Assembly: GCA_965221405.1 (NCBI GenBank)
Contig: CBDCSE010000002.1
Location: forward strand, 2,790,001 to 2,854,000
DNA: 64,000 nt
Direction: 5' to 3'
From: JAPOUP01 sp965221405
GTDB lineage: Bacteria > Pseudomonadota > Alphaproteobacteria > Rhodobacterales > Rhodobacteraceae
Under the pieces are notes generated by a model that was given only the letters and a program-made list of their open reading frames with translations, was not told where the DNA came from and did no database searches. Shown piece after piece: positions 1 to 8,754 of the stretch (position 1 is the first letter of the stretch; every line of letters begins with the position of its first letter). The position numbers were made by a program, and so were the translations under genes.

Positions 1-2
1 AG

Positions 3-2216
3 GTCAACTGGGATCCGGTGGACATGACCGTTCTGGCGAATGAACAGGTGATTGACGGCAAAGGCTGGAGATCCGGCGCCACGGTGGAGCGGCGTGAACT
101 GACCCAGTGGTTCTTCAGGATCAGCGACTTCTCCGAGGAACTGCTCAGTGCCCTCGATGGGTTGGACGCATGGCCCGAAAAGGTCAAGCTAATGCAGCGC
201 AACTGGATCGGGAAGTCCCGTGGCCTGCAGTTTTCATTCAGTCTTGTCGGTGGTGTGGAAGGTCACGACGGCATCGAGGTCTACACAACGCGCCCCGACA
301 CCCTGATGGGTGCGTCCTTTATCGCCATCTCCCCGGATCACCCGTTGGCGGTAACACTCGAGCGGCAGGATCCTGAAATCGCGGAATTCAATGCCGGTTG
401 CCGCAGTGGCGGTACGTCCGAGGAAGATCTGGAACGGGCGGGCAAGAAGGGCCTCGACACCGGGCTGCGCTGCCGTCACCCGTTTGATCCGGGATGGGAG
501 CTTCCGGTATACATCGCGAATTTCATTTTGATGGATTACGGAACCGGCGCCATATTCGGTTGCCCGGCGCACGACCAGCGTGATCTTGACTTCGCCCGGG
601 CATATGGCCTCGAAGTAATAGATACCTTCGTTGACATCGAGAATGGAAAGCCGGTGGAGGCCGAGGCGTTCGTTCCGCCCAGAAGCCAACGGGTCAGATG
701 GACAAAGGGTTTCGGTTGGCCGAAGGACGCGACGGGGGAGGAGGCGATCGAGGCCGCCATCTCAATCTGCGAGCGCCGGGGTCTGGGCCAGGGGGTCGTG
801 AAATACCGTCTGCGCGACTGGGGGCTTTCCCGACAGCGCTACTGGGGATGTCCGATTCCGGTCGTGTACTGCGACAGATGCGGAGTCGTGCCCGAGCTCA
901 AGGAGAATCTTCCCGTCACGCTGCCGGAAGACGTGACCTTCGACGCTCCCGGTAATCCGCTTGACCGGCATCCGTCGTGGCGTATCTGCGCATGCCCGAA
1001 ATGTTGCCGGCCTGCGCGGCGCGAGACCGACACGATGGATACCTTCGTGGATTCATCCTGGTATTTCGCGCGTTTCACGGCCCCCGGCTCCGGCACTCCG
1101 ACCGAGACCGGTGACGTCGGATACTGGATGAACGTCGATCAGTACATCGGCGGCATCGAGCACGCGATCCTGCACCTGCTGTATTCCAGATTTTTTGCGC
1201 GTGTCATGCATATATGTGGCCATCTACCCGAGTCGGCCATCGAACCGTTCAATGCTTTGTTCACTCAGGGCATGGTCACGCACCAGGCGTACTACAGGGA
1301 CCGGGAAGCCGTCACAAAGGCCTCGCCGACCACGGCCTGTGACGGTTCGCCCGCCGAGGACGCCGTGACGTCAGGTCTTCGCAGGTCGTATTTCTTCCCC
1401 GAGGAAGTGGAGCTGCGCTCCGACGGAAATTACTACCTGAAGGGAAAGGACGCACGGGCCGCGGCGGATGGCGGCGAGGATAGGGATAGCGGCAAGGTCG
1501 AGGTTCTTCCCGCCGTCAAGATGTCGAAATCAAAAAAGAATGTCGTGGACCCGGTGAGCATAATCGGATCCTACGGCGCTGACACGGCTCGCTGGTTCGT
1601 CCTGTCCGACAGCCCACCCGAGCGCGACATTGAATGGACCACCGCGGGGGTGGAGGCCGCACACAGACACCTCGTGCGTGTTCACCGTATGGCCATGGAA
1701 GCCACCGGTGACCCTGAAACCTCGTCCGAGGCTGACCTGGGACTGGCTAAGGCCATGCACAGGGCGATTCACGACGTGACCATGGGTATAGAGAGCTTCG
1801 GTTTCAACGCGGCCATCGCGAGGCTCTACGCGTTCACCGGCACCATCGCAAAGGCAAGGCCGGGTACCGCCACCCGTTTGGAGGCTATCAGGACACTTGC
1901 CCATCTCATGTCGCCGTTCACCCCACATCTGTCGGAAGAGATATGGGAAATGCTCGGTGGAGAGGCCCTTCTGGCCAATGCCCCATGGCCGGAGGCCGAC
2001 CCTGAAATGCTTGTCGACTCTGTGGTGACGCTACCGATCCAGGTGAACGGCAAGCGCCGTTCGGAAATCACTGTCGCCAGGGACCTCGGACGGGATGAGG
2101 TTGAAAGACTCGTCATGGCCGATCAGGCCGTGGTGAAGGCGTTGAATGGAGGCGTTCCGAAAAAACTCGTTATTGTACCGGGCCGTATCGTCAATGTCGT
2201 TCTGCAGAAACCGTGA
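3..2216 (+). CDS. leuS: Leucyl-tRNA synthetase, 5' part outside the window
   Basis: Class I aminoacyl-tRNA synthetase that charges tRNA-Leu. The reading frame is already open at the left edge (VNWDPVD, a conserved LeuRS segment), so the N-terminal HIGH half of the active site lies outside. Visible parts are the CP1 editing domain (TTRPDTLMG at about 285-308 and DYGTGAIFGCPAHDQRD at about 535-585), a Cys-rich zinc-like segment (CDRCG...CPKCC, about 870-1010), the KMSKS catalytic loop at 1518-1532 and the anticodon-binding C-terminal domain. It is followed at once by lptE and holA, a common alphaproteobacterial order. Identification is secure; only the start is missing. Confidence 0.97.
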   Translation, partial: VNWDPVDMTVLANEQVIDGKGWRSGATVERRELTQWFFRISDFSEELLSALDGLDAWPEKVKLMQRNWIGKSRGLQFSFSLVGGVEGHDGIEVYTTRPDTLMGASFIAISPDHPLAVTLERQDPEIAEFNAGCRSGGTSEEDLERAGKKGLDTGLRCRHPFDPGWELPVYIANFILMDYGTGAIFGCPAHDQRDLDFARAYGLEVIDTFVDIENGKPVEAEAFVPPRSQRVRWTKGFGWPKDATGEEAIEAAISICERRGLGQGVVKYRLRDWGLSRQRYWGCPIPVVYCDRCGVVPELKENLPVTLPEDVTFDAPGNPLDRHPSWRICACPKCCRPARRETDTMDTFVDSSWYFARFTAPGSGTPTETGDVGYWMNVDQYIGGIEHAILHLLYSRFFARVMHICGHLPESAIEPFNALFTQGMVTHQAYYRDREAVTKASPTTACDGSPAEDAVTSGLRRSYFFPEEVELRSDGNYYLKGKDARAAADGGEDRDSGKVEVLPAVKMSKSKKNVVDPVSIIGSYGADTARWFVLSDSPPERDIEWTTAGVEAAHRHLVRVHRMAMEATGDPETSSEADLGLAKAMHRAIHDVTMGIESFGFNAAIARLYAFTGTIAKARPGTATRLEAIRTLAHLMSPFTPHLSEEIWEMLGGEALLANAPWPEADPEMLVDSVVTLPIQVNGKRRSEITVARDLGRDEVERLVMADQAVVKALNGGVPKKLVIVPGRIVNVVLQKP

Positions 2217-2226
2217 CAGCGCTGGC

Positions 2227-2745
2227 GTGATCCGGCGTTGTCGCCGTGCCCCTGCCGTATCGTGGGTATGTTTCGCGGTATTCAGCCTATGCATCCTATG
2301 GCTCGCCTCCTGCAGTTACCGGCCGGTTTTCGGCCCCGGAGGGGTTGGCGAGGGGTTGGCTGGCGCGATTCTCGTTGAGGAACCCGGAAACCACGAGGAA
2401 TATGTCTTCACGGCGCGGCTGGAGCAGCGGCTGGGCCGTCCGCAGGGCGCGCGCTACCGGCTTGACTACAATATCGAGACGGGGTCCGAAGGTGTGGGGC
2501 GTACGCCGGAGCAGCGGGTAACCCGTTACAACGTAACCGGTACAGCCGAATACCGGGTGATCGAACTTGGCGCGGACCGGACCGTGCATTCGGGAAAGGT
2601 CGAGAGCCTCACTAGTTACTCGGCGGCAATCCCCTTGACCAGTGCGCGGGCCGCGGCCCGTGACGCCAGTGAGCGCTTGATGGTCATCCTGGCCGATCAG
2701 GTGACCGTTCGCGTTCTCGCCACGTACGGGGACTGGTCGGATTGA
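2227..2745 (+). CDS. lptE: LPS-assembly lipoprotein LptE
   Basis: Outer-membrane lipoprotein that plugs the LptD barrel during lipopolysaccharide export. The N-terminus is a lipoprotein signal: an Arg-rich n-region, a hydrophobic stretch and a lipobox LASC followed by SYRPVFG, typical of alphaproteobacterial LptE. The mature part is about 145 residues, normal for the family. I chose the GTG at 2227 because it gives a compact signal peptide 10 bases after the leuS stop; an in-frame ATG at 2194 inside leuS is the alternative. The stop overlaps the holA start (TTGA), so the three genes are probably co-transcribed and coupled. Sequence conservation of LptE is low, so the call leans on lipobox plus position. 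Confidence 0.85.
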   Translation: MIRRCRRAPAVSWVCFAVFSLCILWLASCSYRPVFGPGGVGEGLAGAILVEEPGNHEEYVFTARLEQRLGRPQGARYRLDYNIETGSEGVGRTPEQRVTRYNVTGTAEYRVIELGADRTVHSGKVESLTSYSAAIPLTSARAAARDASERLMVILADQVTVRVLATYGDWSD

Positions 2746-3773
2746 AGCGCTCCGGGTCGAGCCGAAAACTGGATTTCGCCAATCCCGACCCGGACGCGAA
2801 TGGGTTCCTGATCTACGGTCAGGATGCCATGCGTGTTGCCCTGAAACGCCGGGAACTCATCATCGGCATCGTTGGTCCCGGTGGCGAGGAGGAGATGCGC
2901 CTGGAGCGAATCCCTGCAGCCAGGCTGCGTAAGGAACCCACGCTACTTTCGGACATGATCAAGATGCAGGCGTTCTTTCCCGGGAGGCGGGCGGTTCTTG
3001 TGGAGGAGGCCGGGGACGCTGTTGCCAAGGCCATCGCCGCCGCGCTTGCTGCCTGGAGGCCCGGAGACGCCCAAATCGTCGTGACCGCCGGGGTTCTCAC
3101 GAAGCGTTCCGGCCTCCGGAAGGCGTTCGAGGCCGACAGGACGGCCTATGCGGCTGGAATTTACAATGATCCCCCTGCCCAGGGTGAAATCAGGGACAGG
3201 CTGCGACTGGCGGGTCTAAGCGACATTGACGGTAATGCCATGTCAGCGCTATTGGAACTCGCGCACCGGATCGATCCCGGCGACCTGTGGCAGACCATCT
3301 CAAAGCTTGGCCTGTACAAGCTTGGGGATGATACGCCGACGACAACGGAGGATGTCGAGGCCTGTGCGCCCGCCACTTCCGAGGTTGAGCTGGGAGACCT
3401 GCTTGACGTTGTCGCCGAGGCGCGAACGAAAGACATCGGTCCGCTTGTTCAGACGCTGCTGGGCCAGGGTGTCACGCCGATCAGCCTGTGCATAGGCGTG
3501 ACACGGCATTTCCGGGCACTTCATGCGGCTTCATGTGATCCCGGCGGACCCGGTGCCGGGATCGCGAAGCTACGTCCGCCGGTGTTCGGCCCGCGCCGTG
3601 ACCGTATGCTGCGGCAGGCGCGGCGCTGGGGTCTCAGCCGATTGGAGCGGGCTCTGGGGATGCTGACGGATACGGATCTTCGGCTCCGGTCGGCGAACCA
3701 GAACGCGCCGCAGATGGCTCTCGTCGAGCGGACATTGATTCGGCTATCGATGCTTGCCTCCGTGCGTGGGTAG
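2742..3773 (+). CDS. holA: DNA polymerase III subunit delta
   Basis: Delta subunit of the clamp loader, which opens the beta sliding clamp during loading on DNA. The product has 343 residues, the usual size, with the family's N-terminal region (NGFLIYGQDAMRVALKRREL) and the helical C-terminal collar region (TPISLCIGVTRHFRALH). The start is TTG at 2742, inside the lptE stop as a 4-base TTGA overlap, which implies translational coupling. No intact Walker A is expected, since delta is a non-ATPase member of the AAA+ fold. The leuS-lptE-holA order supports the call. Confidence 0.93.
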   Translation: MKRSGSSRKLDFANPDPDANGFLIYGQDAMRVALKRRELIIGIVGPGGEEEMRLERIPAARLRKEPTLLSDMIKMQAFFPGRRAVLVEEAGDAVAKAIAAALAAWRPGDAQIVVTAGVLTKRSGLRKAFEADRTAYAAGIYNDPPAQGEIRDRLRLAGLSDIDGNAMSALLELAHRIDPGDLWQTISKLGLYKLGDDTPTTTEDVEACAPATSEVELGDLLDVVAEARTKDIGPLVQTLLGQGVTPISLCIGVTRHFRALHAASCDPGGPGAGIAKLRPPVFGPRRDRMLRQARRWGLSRLERALGMLTDTDLRLRSANQNAPQMALVERTLIRLSMLASVRG

Positions 3774-3943
3774 TCGGGGGGCGCACCTGCGTCAACGGAG
3801 GTTCCGAACCGAACGCTCGGAAGGAAGAATGTCTCGGGGGATGGGAACCGGAAGCCGCTCCAATTGGATTCACTCTCCACTCGTTGGTTTGAGGCCTCCG
3901 ACTTCCAGTCGGATATCGCTTCAGCGAGAACGAACCGTGCCAT

Positions 3944-4009
3944 GTCCCTGTCCTTCCGGAGACGGGCCGCCCGTTCAGGGCAAGGGCCCGTTTCCGGAAG
4001 GACAGGGAC
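3944..4009. repeat. Long near-perfect inverted repeat (25-bp arms) between holA and a convergent gene
   Basis: The arms at 3944-3968 and 3985-4009 pair over about 25 bp with one G.U mismatch; the outer 17 bp (GTCCCTGTCCTTCCGGA and its complement) are perfect. The loop is about 16 bases. It lies between the ends of two convergent genes, so it could act as a bidirectional transcription barrier, but no T-run follows on either strand. It could equally be a small dispersed palindromic element. I see no gene in the rest of 3774-4073. Confidence 0.6.
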
Positions 4010-4073
4010 CAGGATACGGGAAACACCCCGAACGGCGCCCTATGGTGCCTTCTCGTGGGTCAGTTTTCGGGAT

Positions 4074-4838
4074 TTACTCGCTTGTCTGCGTGTTTTCGGG
4101 GTTAAGCAAGTTGCTGACCATGTCACCGAGGTTTAGCGCAACGCCGGTCTCGTCGGTATCGATCCGCGCGTTTTTCGTGTAGCGTCCCTTGTTGACCTTG
4201 CCATTGCCATAGATCCAGGCACCATCACGGACAATCGCAGTGCCAAAGACCTCCGCGTTGCCGCTAATGCGCGTGCCCTGGCCCGAAACCTTCGCGTTTC
4301 CGTAGACGCGTGCGTTTCCATAGACTTCGGCACCGTTCAGGATTTTCGCATTTCCCGATACGGTGCCATTGCCGATATGGGCATCAACAATCCGAGCGTT
4401 CCCCGATATTCTTATTTGCCCGTAATAGGAACTACGGAACCCGCCAAGCGTGCTATTCTTGATTGTCACGTTGTCGGATATCTGAATATCCCCACCATGC
4501 ACGATAGAATTGCGGATCACCACGTTTCCAGAGATTTCGAACATAGCGAGTCCGCGGTCCGCACAGACGACGGAGTTTGGCCCGACATAGACGGAATCAG
4601 GGATTGCGCTCTTACGAGTATAATCATTGAACGACTCTCTCACCTTCACACGGCATTCTTCATCACTCAAACCGACGCACTCCGATTCGTAGTCAAATGC
4701 CGCCATCGGTACAAGGCCGCCGCCGTTCGGATGGGCCGTTCCCATGACTTTGCAGGCCGCCAGCGTTTCCGCCCCCGACTGCCCGGCCATGAGTGCCGCC
4801 AGCGCGGCCGCCGCAATCCGATGTTTCATCATGCTCAC
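4074..4838 (-). CDS. Secreted protein with repeated beta-helix (ISGNA/YGNA) strands
   Basis: About 254 residues with a Sec signal peptide (MMKHRIAAAALAALMAGQSGA) and a mature protein whose second half is a run of short repeats of the form xVxGNA (ISGNARI, VSGNAKI, VYGNARV, VYGNAKV, ISGNAEV), as in left- or right-handed beta-helix proteins such as the YdcK type. Four cysteines lie in the N-terminal mature part. Function is unknown; a surface or periplasmic role is inferred. Starts GTG 4838, ATG 4832 or ATG 4829 have only weak ribosome binding sites. The frame stays open upstream into a C tract at 4887-4898, beyond which an ATG at 4911 has a strong GGAGG (4920-4924), so an N-terminally extended, length-dependent product is possible. 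Confidence 0.75.
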   Translation of the reverse strand: MSMMKHRIAAAALAALMAGQSGAETLAACKVMGTAHPNGGGLVPMAAFDYESECVGLSDEECRVKVRESFNDYTRKSAIPDSVYVGPNSVVCADRGLAMFEISGNVVIRNSIVHGGDIQISDNVTIKNSTLGGFRSSYYGQIRISGNARIVDAHIGNGTVSGNAKILNGAEVYGNARVYGNAKVSGQGTRISGNAEVFGTAIVRDGAWIYGNGKVNKGRYTKNARIDTDETGVALNLGDMVSNLLNPENTQTSE

Positions 4839-4886
4839 TGGTTGCCGCCAAGTAAATTGCCAGTCAAACCGACGCGGCCAGCATAA

Positions 4887-4898
4887 GGGGGGGGGGGG
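4887..4898 (-). repeat. C12 tract upstream of the beta-helix gene, candidate phase-variation switch
   Basis: On the minus strand the order is GGAGG (4920-4924), 8 bases, ATG (4911-4909), three codons plus one base, then 12 C. With 12 C the frame from this ATG ends at a TGA (4866-4864). With 11 or 14 C it would run without a stop into the signal peptide of the downstream secreted protein. With 13 C it would end at a TGA overlapping the GTG at 4838 as GTGA, which could couple translation. What is seen is the tract and the frames; length variation in a population is inferred. Confidence 0.6.
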
Positions 4899-4988
4899 TG
4901 AAGCGGGTCATTTAGGAAGCCTCCAATTATGTCTATGCCCTCACTCTACACGGCCTTGCCGTCAGAAAGCAAGGGTGAAGTTTCAGAC

Positions 4989-5971
4989 GGGTGCGATTCT
5001 CATATGGTCAACTTTTGGTTCCCTTGTGTTCCGTCCGCGAATCACGCCGCGAGCGCGGTTCGCGCGGCGGGCCGGTTCTCGTTGGCGCATTCCGGGGGCT
5101 TCCAGTCGCCGTCGCGGCCCCGGCCCTGTCCCGGGCGCTTCATCCGTGACGTCAACAGGACCTTGTTGGCGGATTCCACAGAACCTGAACCGATAGGGTG
5201 GCCGGCGGCGGCGTGGTGCATACGGCGGCGGTTGCCGCGCAGGAAGGCCAGTTCCCTCCGGACATCGTCGGTTCCCTTCCCCTTCGGCGGCAGGTGGCGC
5301 AGCGCGCCGGTCACCTTGCCGGCCCCCTTGGGGTCGTGGCGCATGACATGCCGCCACTTCCCGGACCAGGCCGTTCCCGCGTCCGTGTCCGGGCCGAAGG
5401 CGGCGTTGGCCGCAGCACCCGGATGCTGGGCTCCATGCCAGAAGTCCGAGAGCATGACATCCGGGCCAGGCGATTCCAGGAACGTCCGGTTGTCTTTGGC
5501 GCCGTCGGCAACCGCCGCAGGCCTCAGGTCGGGGCCGCGTTCCAGCCAGTGCGGCGCCTCGGCCTTCAGCCGGGATTTCAGGCCCGTCCTGCCGGCCTCG
5601 GGAAGACACCCGAAGTACCGGCTTTCCGGGACCTCGACCCCGGCGGCGGACAGGGCCACCACCCCGCACGCCGCCGTGCGCCAACCGGCGTCCGCTGGCT
5701 TTCCGTCCGTTGCTCCAGCGTTCATGCGCATCATCACGCCGCCGGGCGAGACCGGCAGCGAGACCGCCCCTTCGGGCATTTCCTCCCGCTCACGGAGACC
5801 CGGCGGGATCTCGCCGGAACGCTCCTCCATGCGAGATCCGACCTCCCCGGAAAGCCGGCCCGGGGACGCCGTCGAGGCCCCCCCGGCCGCACAGCCGCCC
5901 CAGTGCCTGCTGCCGCACGTATTGCGCAGACGCCAGCGGAAGGACCGCACCGGCTGGGAAACGGTGGACAT
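4989..5971 (-). pseudogene. ISKra4-like transposase remnant, copy 1
   Basis: The minus-strand frame ending at 5042 carries C-terminal hallmarks of ISKra4-family DDE transposases: AVADGAKDNRTFLE, a following WHGAQHP segment and HPIGSGSVESANKVL near the C-terminus. Codons extend to about 5971, but no full-length N-terminal half can be traced in one frame, so the copy is probably truncated. The element end nearest 4989 is GGGTGCGATTCTCATATGG (4989-5007), which recurs at 39183, suggesting a terminal sequence. A second, more damaged copy lies at 39.2-40.1 kb. Confidence 0.75.
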
Positions 5972-6385
5972 GCTTCAGGCCCTGCACTGGCTGAAGCCCA
6001 CCATCCGTCACCCGTGGCCTGACCGGCGTCTCGCCGTCGGACCCAAGGCAGGAGCCGCACGCGTTAGCGCATACGTGCGGATCTGTGTGGGGGGCCGGAA
6101 AACCCGGTTTCTTACCGCGATGATGGTGCCCTGGGGCCCGCGCCGCCAACATCGGGCGCGTCATCCGCAGCCACCACTCTCCTGCTCGGCGGCGTCCAGG
6201 TGTACGGGCTGGCTAGGGCCGCCGGCACCGCGATAATTGTGCACGAGGCTCTTTGGATTGGTATAAACTTTCCTGCCTGCCTGCTCCATGGCCTGTCCCG
6301 CCTCCGGTATGCCCCCTGACGCCACCGGAGTGACCGGAATGCCGCACCGCGTCGGGGTGCCCATTATGGGTTCTCGGCGAAACGG
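5972..6385. other. No gene recognised between the IS remnant and the Rrf2 gene
   Basis: About 410 bases with no open frame that resembles a known family. It may hold the eroded 5' part of the ISKra4-like element. I could not find a second terminal sequence matching 4989-5007 here. Confidence 0.5.
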
Positions 6386-6790
6386 TCAGCTGCCGCGAAT
6401 CTCGGAAATCGAGGTTTCCGCAAGCCTTTGGACAAGGCTCCGTTCGATATCTTCAAGAACGCCGGCGATCCGTTGCTGCAGCGCACGTTCGACAGCGCAT
6501 TCCGGCGTGTCACCGTTTTCCCCGCCCGCTACCATGCGCTCATCGAGCGCGAGGTAGACATCGGCAAGGGTGATTGTCCCCGGTTTCCGAGCCAGCCGCC
6601 AGCCGCCTGCATGTCCCTTTTCCGAGGTCAGCAGACCCGCTTCCCTTAACCGCCCCAGCACACGGCGAACGACGACCGGATTGGTCCCGGCGTGTTCCGC
6701 GATCGCGGCGGAGGTGCGTACGCGATCTGGATCCCCGGCCATGTGACTGAGTGTGTGCAGGGCAAGGGACAGACGGCTGTTGCGCTTCAT
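6386..6790 (-). CDS. Rrf2-family transcriptional regulator
   Basis: 134-residue winged-helix regulator beginning MKRNSRLSLALHTLSHMA, with the helix-turn-helix segment RTSAAIAEHAGTNPVVVRRVLGRL and a wing that includes GHAGGWRLA. It is of the Rrf2 type, but it shows only one cysteine in the C-terminal half (PECAVE), so the three-Cys iron-sulfur cluster site of IscR or NsrR is absent. It is transcribed away from the zigA-like operon across a 105-base spacer with two GTAAC/GTTAC inverted repeats, and so may control that operon and itself. The effector is unknown. Confidence 0.88.
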   Translation of the reverse strand: MKRNSRLSLALHTLSHMAGDPDRVRTSAAIAEHAGTNPVVVRRVLGRLREAGLLTSEKGHAGGWRLARKPGTITLADVYLALDERMVAGGENGDTPECAVERALQQRIAGVLEDIERSLVQRLAETSISEIRGS

Positions 6791-6818
6791 GTGCCATTTC
6801 TCTCCAGACGGAAATTAA

Positions 6819-6865
6819 ATGTAACCGTTACTATTGCATCTTTCCAGTAACCGTGTAAGTTACAT
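6819..6865. promoter_or_regulatory. Two inverted repeats in the divergent promoter region, candidate operators
   Basis: GTAACCGTTAC at 6821-6831 is a perfect palindrome with a 1-base centre. GTAAC-7-GTTAC at 6847-6863 shares its half-sites. The outer bases extend to ATGTAAC and GTTACAT at the two edges. They sit between the divergent Rrf2 gene and the zinc-GTPase operon, 30-75 bases before the latter. They could bind the Rrf2 protein or a Zur-type repressor, since DUF1826/COG0523 genes are often zinc-regulated; the sequence alone does not decide. Confidence 0.6.
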
Positions 6866-6895
6866 GGCTTCCGCCACAGGCATCCGGAGCGTAGT

Positions 6896-8122
6896 ATGCC
6901 AGACAGCAGTATGCCAGATACCCGACTCCCCGTCACGGTCCTTTCCGGGTTTCTGGGAGCGGGGAAGACCACGCTGCTCAATCGGGTCCTTGGAAATCGC
7001 GAGGGCCGCCGGGTGGCGGTCATTGTCAACGATATGTCAGAGGTCAACATCGACGCGGATCTGGTCCGTGCCGACACCGAGCTTAGCCGGACGGACGAAA
7101 CCTTGGTCGAGATGTCGAACGGCTGCATCTGCTGCACGCTGCGCGATGACCTTCTGGACGAGGTGCGCCGTCTCGCCGCCCAGAGGCGATTCGACTACCT
7201 TCTCATCGAGTCCACCGGCATCTCCGAGCCGCTCCCGGTGGCCGCGACGTTCGAGTTCAGGGATGAATCGGGTGACAGCCTGTCGGATGTTGCCCGGCTC
7301 GACACCATGGTGACGGTGGTCGATGCGGTGAATCTCTTGCGGGACTACTCCTCCCATGACTTCCTGCGCGATCGGGGCGAGACCATGGGCGACGGGGACG
7401 AACGCGCTCTGGTGCATCTGCTGACCGAACAGATCGAATTCGCCGATGTCGTGATCCTGAACAAGGTAAGCGATGCTGGCCTGCAGAAAGTTGATGCCGC
7501 CCGCAAGATCATCCGCAGTCTGAATGCTGACGCAAGGATCATTGAGACGGATCGATCCGATGTACCCGCCGGTGCGGTCCTGGACACGGGCAGGTTCGAT
7601 TTCGGGAAGGCCCATGAACACCCAATGTGGGCGAAGGAGCTGTATGGTTTTGCCGACCATGTGCCCGAGACGGAGGAATATGGGGTCACCTCCCATGTGT
7701 ACCGGGCTCGGCTGCCGTTTGTTCCCAAACGCGTCTTTGATCTCCTGAACGGCGATTTGCCGGGCGTGATCCGCGCCAAAGGTCATTTCTGGATCGCCAC
7801 GCGGCCGGATTGGGTTGCCGAGTTTTCCCTGGCCGGGGCTCTGTCAAGCGTCAGGCCGCTGGGCACATGGTGGGCGTCGGTACCGAAAGTGCGCTGGCCC
7901 GATCATGAAAGCTCCCGTGAATGGATCAGGACGCATTGGCAGGAGCCGTGGGGGGACCGCCGTCAGGAGATCGTCTTCATCGGGGCGGGGATTGACTGGT
8001 CCGCGCTCAAGAAACGGCTCGATCAGTGTTTGATTTCCGCTTCGGGGGTCAGCGGACCCGATGATCTTCCTGACTACCCCGATCCATTTCCGATCTGGCG
8101 ACGGGAGGAGCGGGCGGCATGA
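6896..8122 (+). CDS. zigA: COG0523 metal-chaperone GTPase (ZigA/CobW type)
   Basis: 408-residue G3E-family GTPase. Residues 18-27 are the P-loop GFLGAGKTTL, residues 76-80 are the metal-binding GCICC (CxCC), and LLIESTGISEP and NKVSD follow as the other nucleotide-binding motifs; a CobW C-terminal domain begins around residue 280. Members deliver zinc or other metals to client proteins. Adjacent DUF1826 favours the zinc-starvation subgroup. The start is the ATG at 6896; a second ATG at 6911 is possible. Its stop region overlaps the next start by four bases. The precise metal is inferred, not shown. Confidence 0.9.
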   Translation: MPDSSMPDTRLPVTVLSGFLGAGKTTLLNRVLGNREGRRVAVIVNDMSEVNIDADLVRADTELSRTDETLVEMSNGCICCTLRDDLLDEVRRLAAQRRFDYLLIESTGISEPLPVAATFEFRDESGDSLSDVARLDTMVTVVDAVNLLRDYSSHDFLRDRGETMGDGDERALVHLLTEQIEFADVVILNKVSDAGLQKVDAARKIIRSLNADARIIETDRSDVPAGAVLDTGRFDFGKAHEHPMWAKELYGFADHVPETEEYGVTSHVYRARLPFVPKRVFDLLNGDLPGVIRAKGHFWIATRPDWVAEFSLAGALSSVRPLGTWWASVPKVRWPDHESSREWIRTHWQEPWGDRRQEIVFIGAGIDWSALKKRLDQCLISASGVSGPDDLPDYPDPFPIWRREERAA

Positions 8123-8754
8123 ATTTCGATCCCATTACGGTGAGGAACTCTGTGGCCGGCGTTGATGTCGCCGCCGATCCCACGTCGCTCAACGCGTTTG
8201 TGCGACCGGAATGCGCCGCCTCGATCTGGCACAGGCAGGTGCCGCCGGACACTAAGAGCTGGCTGGAACGACTTGATCCCGCACGCCTGCCACGCGGCCG
8301 GGTTATCCTGCGTCCGGATGCGGTCGCCGATACTTTTGGCCATATGTGTGACATTGCCCAAACGCCACCGGGACCGGAACGGGAATGGCTCCAGGAGGAT
8401 GTCGCCGCTCTGGCCGGGATACTCGCGGACCTGATGTCCGCAAGGCTCCTGCGGCTGCGGCTGGACGTGGTGACGACCAATTCTTGCCGCAAATTTCACA
8501 TTGACGCGATAACGGCCCGGCTGATCTGCACCTATCGCGGCACGGGCACCCAATATGGGATTTCCGCCAACCGGGAAGACCCGAGCGATATACTCACCGT
8601 TCCGACCGGAGCGCCGATCCTGCTTCGGGGAACGCTTTGGCCGGAAACGCCATCCTCTGAATTGCTGCACCGATCGCCACCGATCGAGGGCACGGGCGAA
8701 ACCCGATGGATTCTTTTTCTGGACCCCGTTTTCGATCCGGAAGATGAAGTGTGA
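8119..8754 (+). CDS. DUF1826 domain protein
   Basis: 211 residues recognised as DUF1826 from the central core CRKFHIDAITARLICTYRGT followed by GTQYG. The family often sits next to COG0523 GTPases in proteobacteria and is thought to belong to zinc-limitation regulons; its biochemical role is unknown. The ATG at 8119 overlaps the zigA stop (ATGA) and its own end overlaps the next gene (GTGTGAGCG region), so it is a coupled middle gene of the operon. The conserved Cys/His/Asp pattern (C-x3-H-x-D) may bind metal, which is my inference. Confidence 0.85.
   Translation: MNFDPITVRNSVAGVDVAADPTSLNAFVRPECAASIWHRQVPPDTKSWLERLDPARLPRGRVILRPDAVADTFGHMCDIAQTPPGPEREWLQEDVAALAGILADLMSARLLRLRLDVVTTNSCRKFHIDAITARLICTYRGTGTQYGISANREDPSDILTVPTGAPILLRGTLWPETPSSELLHRSPPIEGTGETRWILFLDPVFDPEDEV

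Noticed and set aside
3864..4136. 90-codon plus-strand frame across the inverted repeat
   Set aside because: No start signal, runs through the hairpin and antisense into the beta-helix gene; no family match.
5198..6022. Long plus-strand open frames over the ISKra4 remnant
   Set aside because: They are antisense shadows of a high-GC transposase frame; residues show no family pattern, while the minus strand carries clear transposase motifs.
5972..6240. Plus-strand segment WLKPTIRHPWPDRRLAVG as an IS1380-like fragment
   Set aside because: Resemblance is too short and weak to call.
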